Below are positions 8,719 to 17,675 of a stretch of 42,237 bases of DNA, piece by piece. Within the stretch, counting starts at the first letter, position 1. Each line of letters begins with the position of its first letter. Position numbers and translations under genes: made by a program. Source of the DNA: Clostridia bacterium (GTDB lineage Bacteria > Bacillota > Clostridia > Oscillospirales > Acutalibacteraceae); the NCBI GenBank assembly GCA_017461235.1, contig JAFTYU010000032.1, positions 1 through 42,237 on the forward strand, in the 5' to 3' direction. The notes beneath the pieces are model-generated. The model was given only the letters and a program-made list of their open reading frames with translations, made no database searches and was not told the DNA's origin.

Positions 8719-10671
8719 TTATTTATTTAAATTATATTGCTCAATTGCATTCAAGAGCATTTGTTTTGCATTGTCAAGACCTGAAACCTTGACCTGTGCT
8801 GCTGCCATTGTGCTATGACCGCCGCCGCCAAGATTTTCCATTATTAACTGTACATTTTCTTCACCTAAAGAACGGGCAGAAATCTGCACCTTACCCACAC
8901 CTGTTTTTGAAATAACAAACGATGCTTTTACTCCGTCGATTGAAAGCATTTCGTCGGCGGCTGATGATGTAATGATACGGATATTTCTGTTATCAATAGA
9001 TGTTGAACTAATCATAAAGCCATCATAGATTTTACCGTCATTAATTATCTGATTCTTCAACTCCGCCATATCGGCATCAATTGAGAAAAGCTTTTTAACG
9101 GCAACGGTATCAGCATCGTTATCACGAAGGAAGCCTGCTGCCTCAAAGGTTCTCTGCGAAGTTCTCAAAACGAATTCTTTTGTATCAAGAACAATGCCGG
9201 ACAACAGCGCGGTAGAAACCACCGCCGGAATACTGTCAAGAATAGTTGAGTATTGAATCAATTCGGTAACCATTTCGCATGCCGACGAAGAAGACGGAGA
9301 CGTATAAAATATATCTGAATCCGCAATAAAATCATCGGAGCGTCTGTGATGGTCAATAATTACCGTGCCACCCGCAAGCGTATATAAATCCGGTTCATCG
9401 AGCAAAGCCTGACGGTGAGTATCAACAATAATAATTAACGTATCATCATCGCACATATCCATTGCTTTCGTTGGAGCCACAAAAGATTTATATCCTTGAG
9501 AATTGGCCAATGACACAAGGGGTGATGCGAGAGTTGTTTTAGGGTCAACAACCACTTGAGCCGGTACACCGTTTGACTGACAGAAAAACTGCATACCCAT
9601 AGCGGCACCGACCGAATCATAATCAGAATACTTATGACCGAGAATAAAAACTTTATTAAATTGTTTAATTAATGTAGAAATATTTGCGGCAGTTCTTCGT
9701 GGTGAAACACGCGAACTGTCATTAGCACGGTTTGACACACCGCCGAAGTAGATATAACCGTCATCAGTATGTATGGCGGCTTGGTCACCACCCCTGCCCA
9801 GAGACATATCCAAAGCCTTTTTGGCTTTAGTTTCACACTCTGAAAAAGTTGAGCCGCTGCCCACACCGATAGAGAGCGTTGCATTAACGGGTGTATTATC
9901 ACAAGTGTAGCTTCTTACTTTATTAAGAACATTAAACTTATTTTCACAGAAACGGTCGAGATTGCGTTTCTCACCGACAATAAGGAAATTACCGTTAGCA
10001 ATACGTTTATAAATAACCTTTTCTTCTTTTAACCATTCTTCAATAATACTTTCAATTCCGCTTGAAACAACAGCAAATTTACTGTCACTTAACTCTCGCG
10101 AAAGCTCTTCAATGTTGTCGACAAGCGCAAGCATAACGAAGGGTCTCGAAAAATGATACTCTTCAGAAATTGTTTTAAGATGCGTATCATCAAAAAAATA
10201 TGCACAAAGCAAATTACTGACAGGCATTGAGAATACGGTAAACTTTTTATCGGAAAACTGCGCATCCGAAACCCTTTCGTCGGCTATTCGGGAAAATGAG
10301 AATTCATCAAAAAAGTCATTCATTGATATTTTTTTAATCTCATAACTGTCAATTATATCATCTTTAAACTGAGTATTGTACCAGACAATGTTTCCGCTCT
10401 TATCAAACAAGACTGCCGGTAAAGGAAAATTGACTACATTATTTTCACCGTCAGAAATTAAAGAATCAGATAACTGATGAACATATTTTTTTGTGTTCTT
10501 AAAAGAGAACACGGAAAATAAAAATTGTGAAACAAAAATAATAACAAAAGCGACTGCGAAACAAACAGAAACTTTAACATCAAAAAAACAAAAGATTATT
10601 GCAAGCACAAGAAGAAATGCCGCGGCAATAAAGCACAACGGATTTCTTGACAATAAAGCTTTGAATTTCAT
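8719..10671 (-). CDS. gdpP: Cyclic-di-AMP phosphodiesterase GdpP
   Basis: 650 aa membrane protein. Two N-terminal TM helices (about 12-30, 34-54), a PAS-like domain (75-165), a degenerate GGDEF domain (175-300), a DHH domain (335-495) and DHHA1 (about 540-645). Catalytic metal ligands are visible: His346, Asp350 and Asp352 in [13 protein letters not shown], Asp417 in VDTH, the DHH triad at 440-442, and the late GGGGH motif. GdpP hydrolyses c-di-AMP to pApA and so sets cell wall and osmotic homeostasis. The GGDEF signature itself is not retained (GRGGDQAA near 292), as is normal for the family. AAGGGGG lies upstream of the ATG. I see no clear promoter in the 94-base gap after rnj. Confidence 0.94.
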   Translation of the reverse strand: MKFKALLSRNPLCFIAAAFLLVLAIIFCFFDVKVSVCFAVAFVIIFVSQFLFSVFSFKNTKKYVHQLSDSLISDGENNVVNFPLPAVLFDKSGNIVWYNTQFKDDIIDSYEIKKISMNDFFDEFSFSRIADERVSDAQFSDKKFTVFSMPVSNLLCAYFFDDTHLKTISEEYHFSRPFVMLALVDNIEELSRELSDSKFAVVSSGIESIIEEWLKEEKVIYKRIANGNFLIVGEKRNLDRFCENKFNVLNKVRSYTCDNTPVNATLSIGVGSGSTFSECETKAKKALDMSLGRGGDQAAIHTDDGYIYFGGVSNRANDSSRVSPRRTAANISTLIKQFNKVFILGHKYSDYDSVGAAMGMQFFCQSNGVPAQVVVDPKTTLASPLVSLANSQGYKSFVAPTKAMDMCDDDTLIIIVDTHRQALLDEPDLYTLAGGTVIIDHHRRSDDFIADSDIFYTSPSSSSACEMVTELIQYSTILDSIPAVVSTALLSGIVLDTKEFVLRTSQRTFEAAGFLRDNDADTVAVKKLFSIDADMAELKNQIINDGKIYDGFMISSTSIDNRNIRIITSSAADEMLSIDGVKASFVISKTGVGKVQISARSLGEENVQLIMENLGGGGHSTMAAAQVKVSGLDNAKQMLLNAIEQYNLNK

Positions 10672-10765
10672 AATAAACTACCCCCTTGTTCTTAAGCCTT
10701 TCAAAGGCAAATCGGGCAAAAGTACCGAAACCTCGCCATTTAAGGCTGGTTCGGATACACTCACT
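10672..10765 (-). other. GC-richer spacer with possible 28-codon ORF or dispersed repeat remnant
   Basis: The gap between rnj and gdpP looks richer in G+C than its surroundings. On the minus strand a GTG-initiated frame runs for about 28 codons, containing SVLLPDLPLKGLRTRG, up to the gdpP ribosome site. It contains a small GCCTT-TCA-AAGGC hairpin. Such peptide-like, palindrome-containing spacers can be dispersed repeats in Clostridia. I cannot confirm a second copy in this window. Confidence 0.3.
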
Positions 10766-12673
10766 CTAAACTCGCATAAGAACAGGTAAAATCATAGGAC
10801 TCCTTTTTGTTCGTTCATACATAAGACGTGAAATTTCGTCTTTAAGCTTTGTATTCATAGCATTAATATCGTAACTGTAAGGCGGAAAACTGTCTATAAC
10901 ATGCATGGAGAGAGCAACTGCCTCCTTCATAAGTAGCTCAGCCTCTTTAACGTACACAAAGCCTTTTGATAAAACTTCCGGGCCCGAAAGCAACTCACCG
11001 GATGCACCGTCAATTGTCGCGGCAATGATTATAATGCCGTCCTGACCGAGATGGAGACGTTCCTTCATAACTCTCGTTCCAACATCGCCTACTCCGTAAC
11101 CGTCAACATATACTTTACCGTTGGCAACAGTACCCGAAACGCTCATAGAACGCTCACTCAAGGAAATCTCATAACCATTATCCGCAATAAGAATATTGTT
11201 GCGGTCGATTCCGATACTTTCAGCAATCCTTGCATGATAACGCAGGTGCTTCTGCTCACCGTGAACAGGAATAAAATATTTCGGCTTAACCAAGGAAAGC
11301 ATTATTTTTAATTCTTCCTGACAAGCGTGACCGGAAACGTGTACATCGTACATTTTTTCATAAATAACTCTTGCGCCCAATCGCAGCAAATCGTTTATAA
11401 CACGGTAAACTGTTTTTTCATTACCCGGAATAGGTCTTGCTGATATAATTACGCAATCATTATAACCGATACTGACTTTACGATGATTGCCTGATGCCAT
11501 TCTTGACAAGGCGGACATAGGCTCGCCCTGACTACCTGTCGTTATAATTACAAGACGGTCATCGGAATACTTCTTGATTTCATCAATGCCGATTAAAGTA
11601 CCGTCAGGGATGTTAACGTAACCCAACTCGGATGCAGTTGCAACGACATTTTCAAGACTTCTTCCCGAAAGTGCAACCTTACGACCCGTATTGGCAGCAA
11701 TATCTATAATCTGCTGAACTCTGTGAATGTTTGAAGCAAAAGTCGCAATTATTATTCTCCGGTCACCTGCTCCGGTGAATAAGTTACGGAATGTTTCACC
11801 GACTTTACTCTCACTCTGAGAATAACCCGGCTGTTCAGCGTTAGTAGAGTCAGACAGAAGACAAAGAACACCTTCGTTGCCCAACTGTGCAAAACGTGAC
11901 AAATCAATTATACCGCCGTCAATGGGACTGGTATCAATCTTAAAGTCACCTGTCTGAACAATTGTGCCTGCAGCACATTTAATGGCAAGGGCAACTGCAT
12001 CCGGAATAGAGTGATTGACCTTAATAAATTCAACATTAAAGTCACCGAGTGAAACCTCATCACCTGCTTTTACAATGTTAATTGTGACTTCGTGATCTAT
12101 TTTATGCTCAGAAAGCTTACCACGGATGAGACCCGCTGTAAGCAACGTAGCATAAACAGGCACGTTCATTTTCTTTAAAAGGTAACACAACGCACCGATA
12201 TGGTCTTCGTGACCGTGAGTAATAATGATACCCTTGATTTTGTCAACATTTCGTTCAACAAAAGTAAAATCGGGAATAACAAAATCTACACCTAACTGGT
12301 CCGATTCAGGAAAAGCAAGACCACAATCGACAATGAGCATTGATTTGGCATACTCATAACAAGTCATATTTTTACCGACTTCGTTGATACCGCCAAGAAA
12401 AGAAACCTTAACAGGTTCAGCGCTCACAGGCGGTGTTACACGCGAATAAAGAGAATTGTTTTTAGATGTCTGCTTTTTTGTCTTATTCTGTGTCTTATTC
12501 TGAGTTTTCTCCGTCTTTTTGCGTGAAGTTGAGGTTTTTTTACTTTCGGAGCGGTTATTAGCCTGATTTACAGATTTATTCTTCTTAGCATTTTCACTTT
12601 TTTTATTAGTTGTTTTTGTCATTTTTTTCTTATTCTGTTGTGTTGACTGTTTAGTCATTTTTTCTTTTTGCAT
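10766..12673 (-). CDS. rnj: Ribonuclease J
   Basis: 635 aa. Metallo-beta-lactamase/beta-CASP ribonuclease with 5'-3' exonuclease and endonuclease activity, central to mRNA decay and rRNA processing. The zinc motif HGHEDH is at residues 153-158; the beta-CASP part includes the segment GSQGEPMSAL and the later ISARPIPGNE, and VHVSGHAC gives a further metal His. Residues 1-78 are a Lys/Asn/Thr/Gln-rich, probably disordered extension, long compared with Bacillus RNase J1 (about 555 aa in total). The start is ATG with AGGAG 7 bases upstream, so the extension is likely translated. Whether this is J1 or J2 type cannot be settled. Confidence 0.94.
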   Translation of the reverse strand: MQKEKMTKQSTQQNKKKMTKTTNKKSENAKKNKSVNQANNRSESKKTSTSRKKTEKTQNKTQNKTKKQTSKNNSLYSRVTPPVSAEPVKVSFLGGINEVGKNMTCYEYAKSMLIVDCGLAFPESDQLGVDFVIPDFTFVERNVDKIKGIIITHGHEDHIGALCYLLKKMNVPVYATLLTAGLIRGKLSEHKIDHEVTINIVKAGDEVSLGDFNVEFIKVNHSIPDAVALAIKCAAGTIVQTGDFKIDTSPIDGGIIDLSRFAQLGNEGVLCLLSDSTNAEQPGYSQSESKVGETFRNLFTGAGDRRIIIATFASNIHRVQQIIDIAANTGRKVALSGRSLENVVATASELGYVNIPDGTLIGIDEIKKYSDDRLVIITTGSQGEPMSALSRMASGNHRKVSIGYNDCVIISARPIPGNEKTVYRVINDLLRLGARVIYEKMYDVHVSGHACQEELKIMLSLVKPKYFIPVHGEQKHLRYHARIAESIGIDRNNILIADNGYEISLSERSMSVSGTVANGKVYVDGYGVGDVGTRVMKERLHLGQDGIIIIAATIDGASGELLSGPEVLSKGFVYVKEAELLMKEAVALSMHVIDSFPPYSYDINAMNTKLKDEISRLMYERTKRSPMILPVLMRV

Positions 12674-12735
12674 AATTTTCTCCTGACAGAAATTAAATAG
12701 GAATACGATTAAACCGATACTTAAACAAGATATAT

Positions 12736-12770
12736 GTAACGCCGACTAAAAAGACGGCAAAATACGCTAC
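12736..12770 (-). promoter_or_regulatory. Hairpin in the rnj leader
   Basis: On the minus strand GTAGC...GTTAC encloses GCCG...CGGC with a T-rich loop. It would lie just after the predicted start site and about 60 bases before the rnj start codon. It might be a target for RNase autoregulation or a stabilising 5' structure. There is no direct evidence of function. Confidence 0.35.
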
Positions 12771-12784
12771 TTTAACAATTATTA

Positions 12785-12813
12785 ATAATACTATTATTTG
12801 AATATATTGTCAA
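12785..12813 (-). promoter_or_regulatory. Consensus promoter of the rnj-ftsH operon
   Basis: On the minus strand: perfect TTGACA (12808-12813), a 17-base spacer and TATTAT (12785-12790). The start site would be near 12778, leaving a leader of about 105 bases before rnj. It is the strongest -35 box in the window and likely serves all seven genes, since no other clear promoter is seen down to ftsH. Confidence 0.8.
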
Positions 12814-12816
12814 GAC

Positions 12817-14787
12817 TTATACATACTCCGATTCATCAATTATTCGGCTGAGATTGTCGATGATTTCACGAGCAGCTTCAAGGGAAAAAGCCTTTGCTGT
12901 TACACGCAGTGAACCATTTTGGTTTTTGTTGATTTTAACTGTTGATGAACCGTCTTTGAAAAGAATTTCATCTTTTTTAAATTTGATTGAGTTGTTTTTG
13001 CTTAAGTCTGATGCCAAAACACCAAAAGAGCCTTTGCAGGCAATCTCTTTTTCTGCAATATAAAAAGCCGGTAAGCTTTTTACAGCATTTTTCAATGAAA
13101 TATCATTTTTATTAAGATAACTCATCAGGACAAAAGCCAGAATTACTCCGTCATATTTCCATAAATCATTGACATTACTCGTATTATCCTGAGACCGAAA
13201 ATAAGAAACTGTTTCAAAAAGCTTGCTGTGACTGTAAATAATGCCGTCACACTCGGCAGTGACTTTTTCACCGCTGTGGTTCACGTTAAATACTACTCTG
13301 CCCTTCCCTGATTTAAAACCGATTTTTGACACTGCAAGCTCGGCAACACTGAGTATGCGCTTGTTTTCACTTTTAAAAACAGGCATAAAATCAAGACTTT
13401 TATCAAACATATTTGAAAGAAACTGAATATACATTCGCTGCATTCCGTGAATCTGTCTGATGCTTTTACAATTCTCCTTTTTGCATCGCTCAATGTTTCC
13501 TGAATTCATAAGATTTTTAATGTTGTAATAATCGGATTTTTTTAAAGAAACTGAATTTTTTTCAAAAATACTTATAACAGTCCCTTCATAATTTCCGCTG
13601 ACAAAAACCGCATAATCCAACTCACAGAATTCCATAAAGTAATGCAAGGACGAAAGAAAGGTATTTCCGAAATCATAACAAGCGGCTCCTGTTGTCATTA
13701 AGCCGCCTATCAACGCTAGTTTGAGTGCTGTTGAGTTCAATTCTCCGTCGCCTGCTACTGCAATCTTCGGAGAATTAAAAGCAACGCCCGTTGCCGCTCC
13801 GAGAAGTGATGCATTTTCTGGCATATATCCGTAAAAGCCTGCGGGTGACTGATTGCTTTCATTTTTAAAATTTATGTGTTTTTTATTAAAATCATCAACC
13901 CTTGAACAAGCTTTTATAAAAGAGTTTTCTTCAATTATTGTTTCCTCGCCTACGGTTGCACCTTCACATATAACAGAATTTTTAAAAACGATAGAATTAC
14001 GTCTGACGGAGACATCCTTTGATATAACACAATCATCAAGAAGGCATCCCGATGAAACATAAGTATCACTACCGATAAAACAGTTGCGTATAAATGAATT
14101 TTCGGCAATCAATCCCCCTGATGAAATAACCGTAAAGGGCCCTATGACACAGCCTTTTTCAATCTGCACATTTTCACCGAAATATACAGGCGGTATAAGA
14201 ACAAAATCACCTTTGGGAATATCTGAATCAGCAAAAATCCCCTGGGCAACTTCCGGCAAAATACAGCCAACTTTTCCCTTTAAAATATCAATGCAAAATC
14301 CCTTGAAATCATTTGGTTTTTCAATGATTTTCACATAGCCCGAACACACATGGAAGTTTTTTGCTGAGAACTGTAAAAAATCGGATACGTGCTGTTGCTT
14401 TTCAGATAAAATTTTATATAAATCCGCATTGTTTAAAACGCACGAAAACAACTGCTTATTTTCATTTTCCAATCCTGTTTTTGACGGTAATTCCATCAAC
14501 AAATCGATGAAATTTTCAATTTCAAAATAAGTGTCATCATACATCAAAAATGTTCTGTTATCCGGTGATTTTAGAAGCTGATTTTTTAGTTTTCTTAAAA
14601 GAATTTCATCAAAAAATCCGTCTTTATCGACAGATAATTTAAAGATTTTTTCGGGTTCAATTTGTGAAATACTTTTATTGATAAATGACTCAAAATCGGT
14701 GTCGAACAACGTTAACTCCCCCGTTGATTTAACACCGAAACATTCATTAATTTTTTTATTACATCTTTCCAGAATGACCGCAAACAA
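12817..14787 (-). CDS. Degenerate nucleotidyltransferase / hexapeptide / phosphohexomutase-like protein
   Basis: 656 aa from TTG 14787, chosen because GGGGG sits about 7 bases upstream and the protein then opens FAVILERC, like the first strand of sugar-nucleotide transferases (MKAVILAGG). An ATG at 14820 would add 11 unlikely residues. The architecture matches ManC/ManB-type fusions: nucleotidyltransferase-like domain (1-180), left-handed beta-helix hexapeptide repeats (about 195-295) and an alpha-D-phosphohexomutase-like domain (about 335-656). Key catalytic signatures are missing. The glycine-rich GGxGTR loop is replaced by ERCNKK, and the phosphoserine motif TASHNP is replaced by VSGNYEG at about 396-402. 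It is therefore probably a structural or regulatory paralogue in sugar-nucleotide metabolism. Monocistronic, ending just before the rnj promoter. Confidence 0.72.
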   Translation of the reverse strand: MFAVILERCNKKINECFGVKSTGELTLFDTDFESFINKSISQIEPEKIFKLSVDKDGFFDEILLRKLKNQLLKSPDNRTFLMYDDTYFEIENFIDLLMELPSKTGLENENKQLFSCVLNNADLYKILSEKQQHVSDFLQFSAKNFHVCSGYVKIIEKPNDFKGFCIDILKGKVGCILPEVAQGIFADSDIPKGDFVLIPPVYFGENVQIEKGCVIGPFTVISSGGLIAENSFIRNCFIGSDTYVSSGCLLDDCVISKDVSVRRNSIVFKNSVICEGATVGEETIIEENSFIKACSRVDDFNKKHINFKNESNQSPAGFYGYMPENASLLGAATGVAFNSPKIAVAGDGELNSTALKLALIGGLMTTGAACYDFGNTFLSSLHYFMEFCELDYAVFVSGNYEGTVISIFEKNSVSLKKSDYYNIKNLMNSGNIERCKKENCKSIRQIHGMQRMYIQFLSNMFDKSLDFMPVFKSENKRILSVAELAVSKIGFKSGKGRVVFNVNHSGEKVTAECDGIIYSHSKLFETVSYFRSQDNTSNVNDLWKYDGVILAFVLMSYLNKNDISLKNAVKSLPAFYIAEKEIACKGSFGVLASDLSKNNSIKFKKDEILFKDGSSTVKINKNQNGSLRVTAKAFSLEAAREIIDNLSRIIDESEYV

Positions 14788-14827
14788 ACAATTACCCCCG
14801 AAAAAACAAAAAATTATCATTTATATC

Positions 14828-14856
14828 TTTAAAATGTTCCGAAAATATGTTAATAT
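14828..14856 (+). promoter_or_regulatory. Probable rnhA promoter
   Basis: TTTAAA (14828-14833), a 17-base spacer and TAATAT (14851-14856), about 27 bases before the rnhA ATG. Boxes are moderately good. It is divergent from the mutase-like gene. Confidence 0.5.
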
Positions 14857-14882
14857 GTAAAAAACTTTTCAGAGGATAAAAA

Positions 14883-15320
14883 ATGAAAAAAGTAGAAATT
14901 TTTACAGATGGTGCATGCAGCGGCAATCCGGGTCCCGGCGGATGGGGTGCTATTTTAAGATACAACGGTGTCGAAAAAGAGCTTAGCGGCGGTGAAAAAG
15001 ACACAACCAATAACCGAATGGAATTAACTGCGGTGATTTCAGCTCTGAAGGCTCTCAAAATGCCCTGTGAAGCGGTAATAACAACTGACTCTAAATATGT
15101 ATTTGAGTCTGTCACAAAAGGCTGGGTTTATTCGTGGCAAAAAAACGGATGGCGGAAAGCTGATAAAAAACCTGCTTTAAATATTGATTTATGGACGGAA
15201 TTACTTGAACTGTTAAGTAAGCATCAGGTTACATTCAATTGGGTTAAAGGACACAACGAGCACCCTGAAAACGAACGTTGTGACCGCCTTGCAGTAGCAG
15301 AGTGTGAAAAATATAAGTAA
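14883..15320 (+). CDS. rnhA: Ribonuclease HI
   Basis: 145 aa. Cleaves the RNA strand of RNA-DNA hybrids such as Okazaki primers and R-loops. The four catalytic carboxylates are present: Asp9 ([14 protein letters not shown]), Glu47 (RMEL), Asp69 (TTDSKYV) and Asp134 (RCDRLA), with the His124 loop in VKGHNEHP. The Trp-rich basic handle ([16 protein letters not shown]) is retained, as in the E. coli type. AGAGGA precedes the ATG and a strong terminator follows, so it is likely a single-gene unit. Confidence 0.96.
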   Translation: MKKVEIFTDGACSGNPGPGGWGAILRYNGVEKELSGGEKDTTNNRMELTAVISALKALKMPCEAVITTDSKYVFESVTKGWVYSWQKNGWRKADKKPALNIDLWTELLELLSKHQVTFNWVKGHNEHPENERCDRLAVAECEKYK

Positions 15321-15321
15321 C

Positions 15322-15362
15322 AAAAACACTTCAGGAAATTCAGATTCCTGAAGTGTTTTTTA
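15322..15362. terminator. Bidirectional terminator
   Basis: A 16-bp perfect stem (15322-15337 with 15345-15360) around a 7-base loop, A-run before and T-run after. It ends rnhA on the plus strand and can also end the minus-strand isomerase gene. Confidence 0.88.
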
Positions 15363-15455
15363 CCTATTTAATTCAATGTTTTGTCATATTATCAACAGCA
15401 ATTAAATTCAATGGCAAAACATTTCAATTATTTAGCAGATGCACAATCTCTATGC

Positions 15456-16226
15456 TTATTTATTATCAGCCGCGATACGTTTAAGACCCTCAAAGCCGAT
15501 TTTTACACTGTCGTAGGGATCTTTGTCATAACACAAATCCTGTTCAATAACAATATACTTAACGCCGATTTCTTTACAGGAACGATAGCAGGCATCAAAG
15601 TCAATATTACCTGTGCCGCACTCTGCAAACTGCTGTTGATTATTAACTATTCTCATATCCTTAAAATGGCAGACATCTACCCTACCTGCAAGCTTTTTAA
15701 GATATTCAGCAGGATTAACACCCCCGACCTGCATCCAATATGTATCAGGAATAAACTGAAGCTTAGGAGCTTCCACGATAAGCCTTTCAAAGGTACGCTT
15801 ACCGTCATAAACCTCAAATTCAAGGGCGTGATTATGGTAACAAAGCTTTTTACCCTTAGCTTCCATTTTGTCTGCAATTTCATTACATTTCATAATGAAA
15901 CCCGTAACCCCTTCAAAAGATTCGTGAACAGAACCGGGCATACAACCAATACCGATATTGTCACAATGAATAAGGTCGTGCTCATAAATAAGAGCATCAA
16001 GGTCATTTTTCATTCTGTCATAAGGCTTGTGTGTTACGCAAACATCCATTTTATATTTATCGACGAGTTCCGCAACAATTTCCGGATGAATATCACCGAT
16101 TGCGGAAATCTGAATAACATTACAGCCTATGCTATCAAGAAATTTAAGTGTAGTTTCAAAATCTTCTGCATTTTTGCACTTATCCCGCAAAGTAAAAAGC
16201 TGAACACCAAGTTTTATATCTGACAT
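15456..16226 (-). CDS. Sugar phosphate isomerase/epimerase (xylose isomerase-like TIM barrel)
   Basis: 256 aa from ATG 16226, with GGAGGTG upstream; a GTG 9 bases earlier overlaps that ribosome site and is rejected. The protein opens KLGVQLFTLRD, typical of the AP_endonuc_2 family, and carries the metal-site signatures of the barrel: CYHNHALEFE, the PDTYW strand, CHFKDM and the terminal VIEQD. Members isomerise or epimerise free sugars or inositol derivatives in the cytoplasm. The substrate is not determined. It is transcribed away from the deacetylase gene across a 168-base divergent spacer, which suggests joint carbohydrate use. Codons in this pair are well biased, suggesting good expression. 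Confidence 0.88.
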   Translation of the reverse strand: MSDIKLGVQLFTLRDKCKNAEDFETTLKFLDSIGCNVIQISAIGDIHPEIVAELVDKYKMDVCVTHKPYDRMKNDLDALIYEHDLIHCDNIGIGCMPGSVHESFEGVTGFIMKCNEIADKMEAKGKKLCYHNHALEFEVYDGKRTFERLIVEAPKLQFIPDTYWMQVGGVNPAEYLKKLAGRVDVCHFKDMRIVNNQQQFAECGTGNIDFDACYRSCKEIGVKYIVIEQDLCYDKDPYDSVKIGFEGLKRIAADNK

Positions 16227-16273
16227 AAAAAACACCTCCGTTTTTATGAATATATTTTATCACACAATTTTCC

Positions 16274-16302
16274 AAAGTAAAGACTTAAATGAATATAGTC
16301 AA
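16274..16302 (-). promoter_or_regulatory. Candidate promoter of the isomerase gene
   Basis: On the minus strand TTGACT (16297-16302), a 17-base spacer and the weak TACTTT (16274-16279). The -35 is good and the -10 poor, so it may need an activator. Confidence 0.35.
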
Positions 16303-16320
16303 CAAATTTTTTCTACATAC

Positions 16321-16348
16321 TTGATTTATTTTTTACAAGTATTATAAT
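16321..16348 (+). promoter_or_regulatory. Promoter of the YdjC/ChbG-family gene
   Basis: TTGATT (16321-16326), a 16-base spacer and TATAAT (16343-16348), about 46 bases before the ATG. Confidence 0.7.
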
Positions 16349-16394
16349 ATTGTTAAGAAATTATTTTACTACCCACGGGTATGAAAGGAATATT

Positions 16395-17282
16395 ATGGCT
16401 AAATATCTTATTGTTAACGCAGATGATTACGGTATGTGTAACGCCGCTAACGAAGCAGTCAACGAATTATTTCTCGGCGGTTGGCTCAAATCGGCAACAA
16501 TTATGATGCCTTGTCCCACTGCTGCAGATGCAGTTGAGTTCTCAAAAGCGCATCCCGAATACGCAATCGGTGTACATACCACTCTTACAAGTGAATGGGG
16601 AAAATATCGTTGGAAGCCCCTTACTGACGGCAAAACTCTTATTGATGAAGAAGGTTTTATGTGGCACGAAAGTGACCAGGTTGAAAAGAACGCTTCATAC
16701 GAAGATATCGAAAAGGAAGTCCGCGCTCAGATTGACCTTGCTCACAGCATGGGGATGAAGCCTTCGCACGTGGATAACCATATGGGTTCTCTTTACGGTC
16801 ACTACACAGGAAGACTCGGTCTTTCAAAGCTTGCTCTCAAAATTTGCGGTTCTTACGGCTACGCTTACCGTCTTTATACAAAGCACGATAAGAGAATCTG
16901 CCCCAACGGTACTCCGTATATTGCTTATGCGGCAGTTACGCTTCTTTCAAAACATTGGGGTAAAAAGTTCAATGTTATTATTCCCGATTATCTCCTTTTC
17001 CCGGATTGGAATGACGATATGCGCGTAAGCTATGAGGTATATCGCGATACTATCCTTAAAATCTGGACTGACATCCCCGAAAACGGTGTAACTGAAACCT
17101 TTGTCCATCCTTCAGTTGAATGTGATGAACTCAAAGGAATTACCGGCAGATGGCAAGACCGTGTCTGGGAGTACCAGCTTATGAAAGACCCCTATGTTCA
17201 TCAGTATCTTAAGGATAACGGTGTTGAACTCATCAGTTACCGCGAGCTTATTAAAATGAAGGGCGGCACAATTAAAGGATGA
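16395..17282 (+). CDS. YdjC/ChbG-family carbohydrate deacetylase
   Basis: 295 aa from ATG 16395, with AAAGGA upstream; a GTT-rich in-frame extension to 16350 is not used. The family removes acetyl groups from N-acetylated sugars such as diacetylchitobiose with a divalent metal. The metal and catalytic signatures are visible: NADDYG (residues 8-13, catalytic Asp10 or Asp11), GVHTTL (His61) and HVDNHMG (His125, Asp127, His129). No signal peptide, so it is cytoplasmic and acts on imported oligosaccharides. It pairs divergently with the sugar isomerase. The exact substrate is unknown; ChbG and HpnK are the best-known relatives. Confidence 0.88.
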   Translation: MAKYLIVNADDYGMCNAANEAVNELFLGGWLKSATIMMPCPTAADAVEFSKAHPEYAIGVHTTLTSEWGKYRWKPLTDGKTLIDEEGFMWHESDQVEKNASYEDIEKEVRAQIDLAHSMGMKPSHVDNHMGSLYGHYTGRLGLSKLALKICGSYGYAYRLYTKHDKRICPNGTPYIAYAAVTLLSKHWGKKFNVIIPDYLLFPDWNDDMRVSYEVYRDTILKIWTDIPENGVTETFVHPSVECDELKGITGRWQDRVWEYQLMKDPYVHQYLKDNGVELISYRELIKMKGGTIKG

Positions 17283-17285
17283 TAC

Positions 17286-17316
17286 AAAAATCCCTGCAAA
17301 TCGCAGGGATTTTTTA
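17286..17316 (+). terminator. Rho-independent terminator
   Basis: A 12-bp perfect stem (17286-17297 with 17303-17314), a 5-base loop and a T-run, four bases after the deacetylase stop codon. Confidence 0.9.
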
Positions 17317-17328
17317 TATATAAAACAC

Positions 17329-17357
17329 TTGAATTTTAATTTTTATTATGGTATTAT
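17329..17357 (+). promoter_or_regulatory. Promoter of the pheST T-box operon
   Basis: TTGAAT (17329-17334), a 17-base spacer and TATTAT (17352-17357). The predicted start near 17364 leaves a leader of about 310 bases before pheS, which fits the T-box. Confidence 0.78.
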
Positions 17358-17363
17358 GTTACA

Positions 17364-17596
17364 AATGCGTTTGAGCAAGAGAGTAGAAGTTTACCGATGT
17401 CACAGAGAGATGTGTCCAAGGCTGTAAGCACATTACAAAGGTTCCTTTGAAGTTCACTTGTTAGCAGCGCGGCTGAACAACAGTAGGTCGCGACGGGTGT
17501 AACCGTTACATTACAAAAGAGTGTTTGCTCTGGAGCAAAAATTAGGGTGGTACCGCGGAGTTTGTCTTCGTCCCTTTTGGGATGAAGGCTTTTTTG
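17364..17596 (+). ncRNA. T-box riboswitch (tRNA-Phe sensing)
   Basis: The hallmark T-box AGGGTGGTACCGCGG lies at 17544-17558. Upstream are a stem III hairpin (TTTGCTC/GAGCAAA around 17524-17539) and stem I elements with the AGAGAG and AGTA stretches near 17380-17410. The likely specifier is TTC at 17453-17455, followed by A, which matches Phe and the downstream pheST. Downstream is the competing terminator, CTTCGTCCC (17566-17574) with GGGATGAAG (17579-17587) and a T-run. Uncharged tRNA-Phe should stabilise the antiterminator and permit pheST transcription. The exact 5' end is inferred from the promoter. Confidence 0.95.
17566..17596 (+). terminator. T-box regulated terminator
   Basis: A 9-bp stem with one G-T pair, a TTTT loop and GCTTTTTT after it. 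It immediately follows the T-box bulge sequence and is mutually exclusive with the antiterminator. Confidence 0.9.
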
Positions 17597-17675
17597 TTTA
17601 TCTATCACTTCAATCAGTGGTCTTCCCCGCAAAATGTTTTTAATTATTCAACATAAATTGAAAGGACTGAAAGTA

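Noticed and set aside
15381-16223. 280-codon open frame on the plus strand
   Set aside because: It is exactly antisense to the isomerase gene, whose protein has clear family motifs; the plus-strand product is low-complexity Phe/Ile/Asn-rich.
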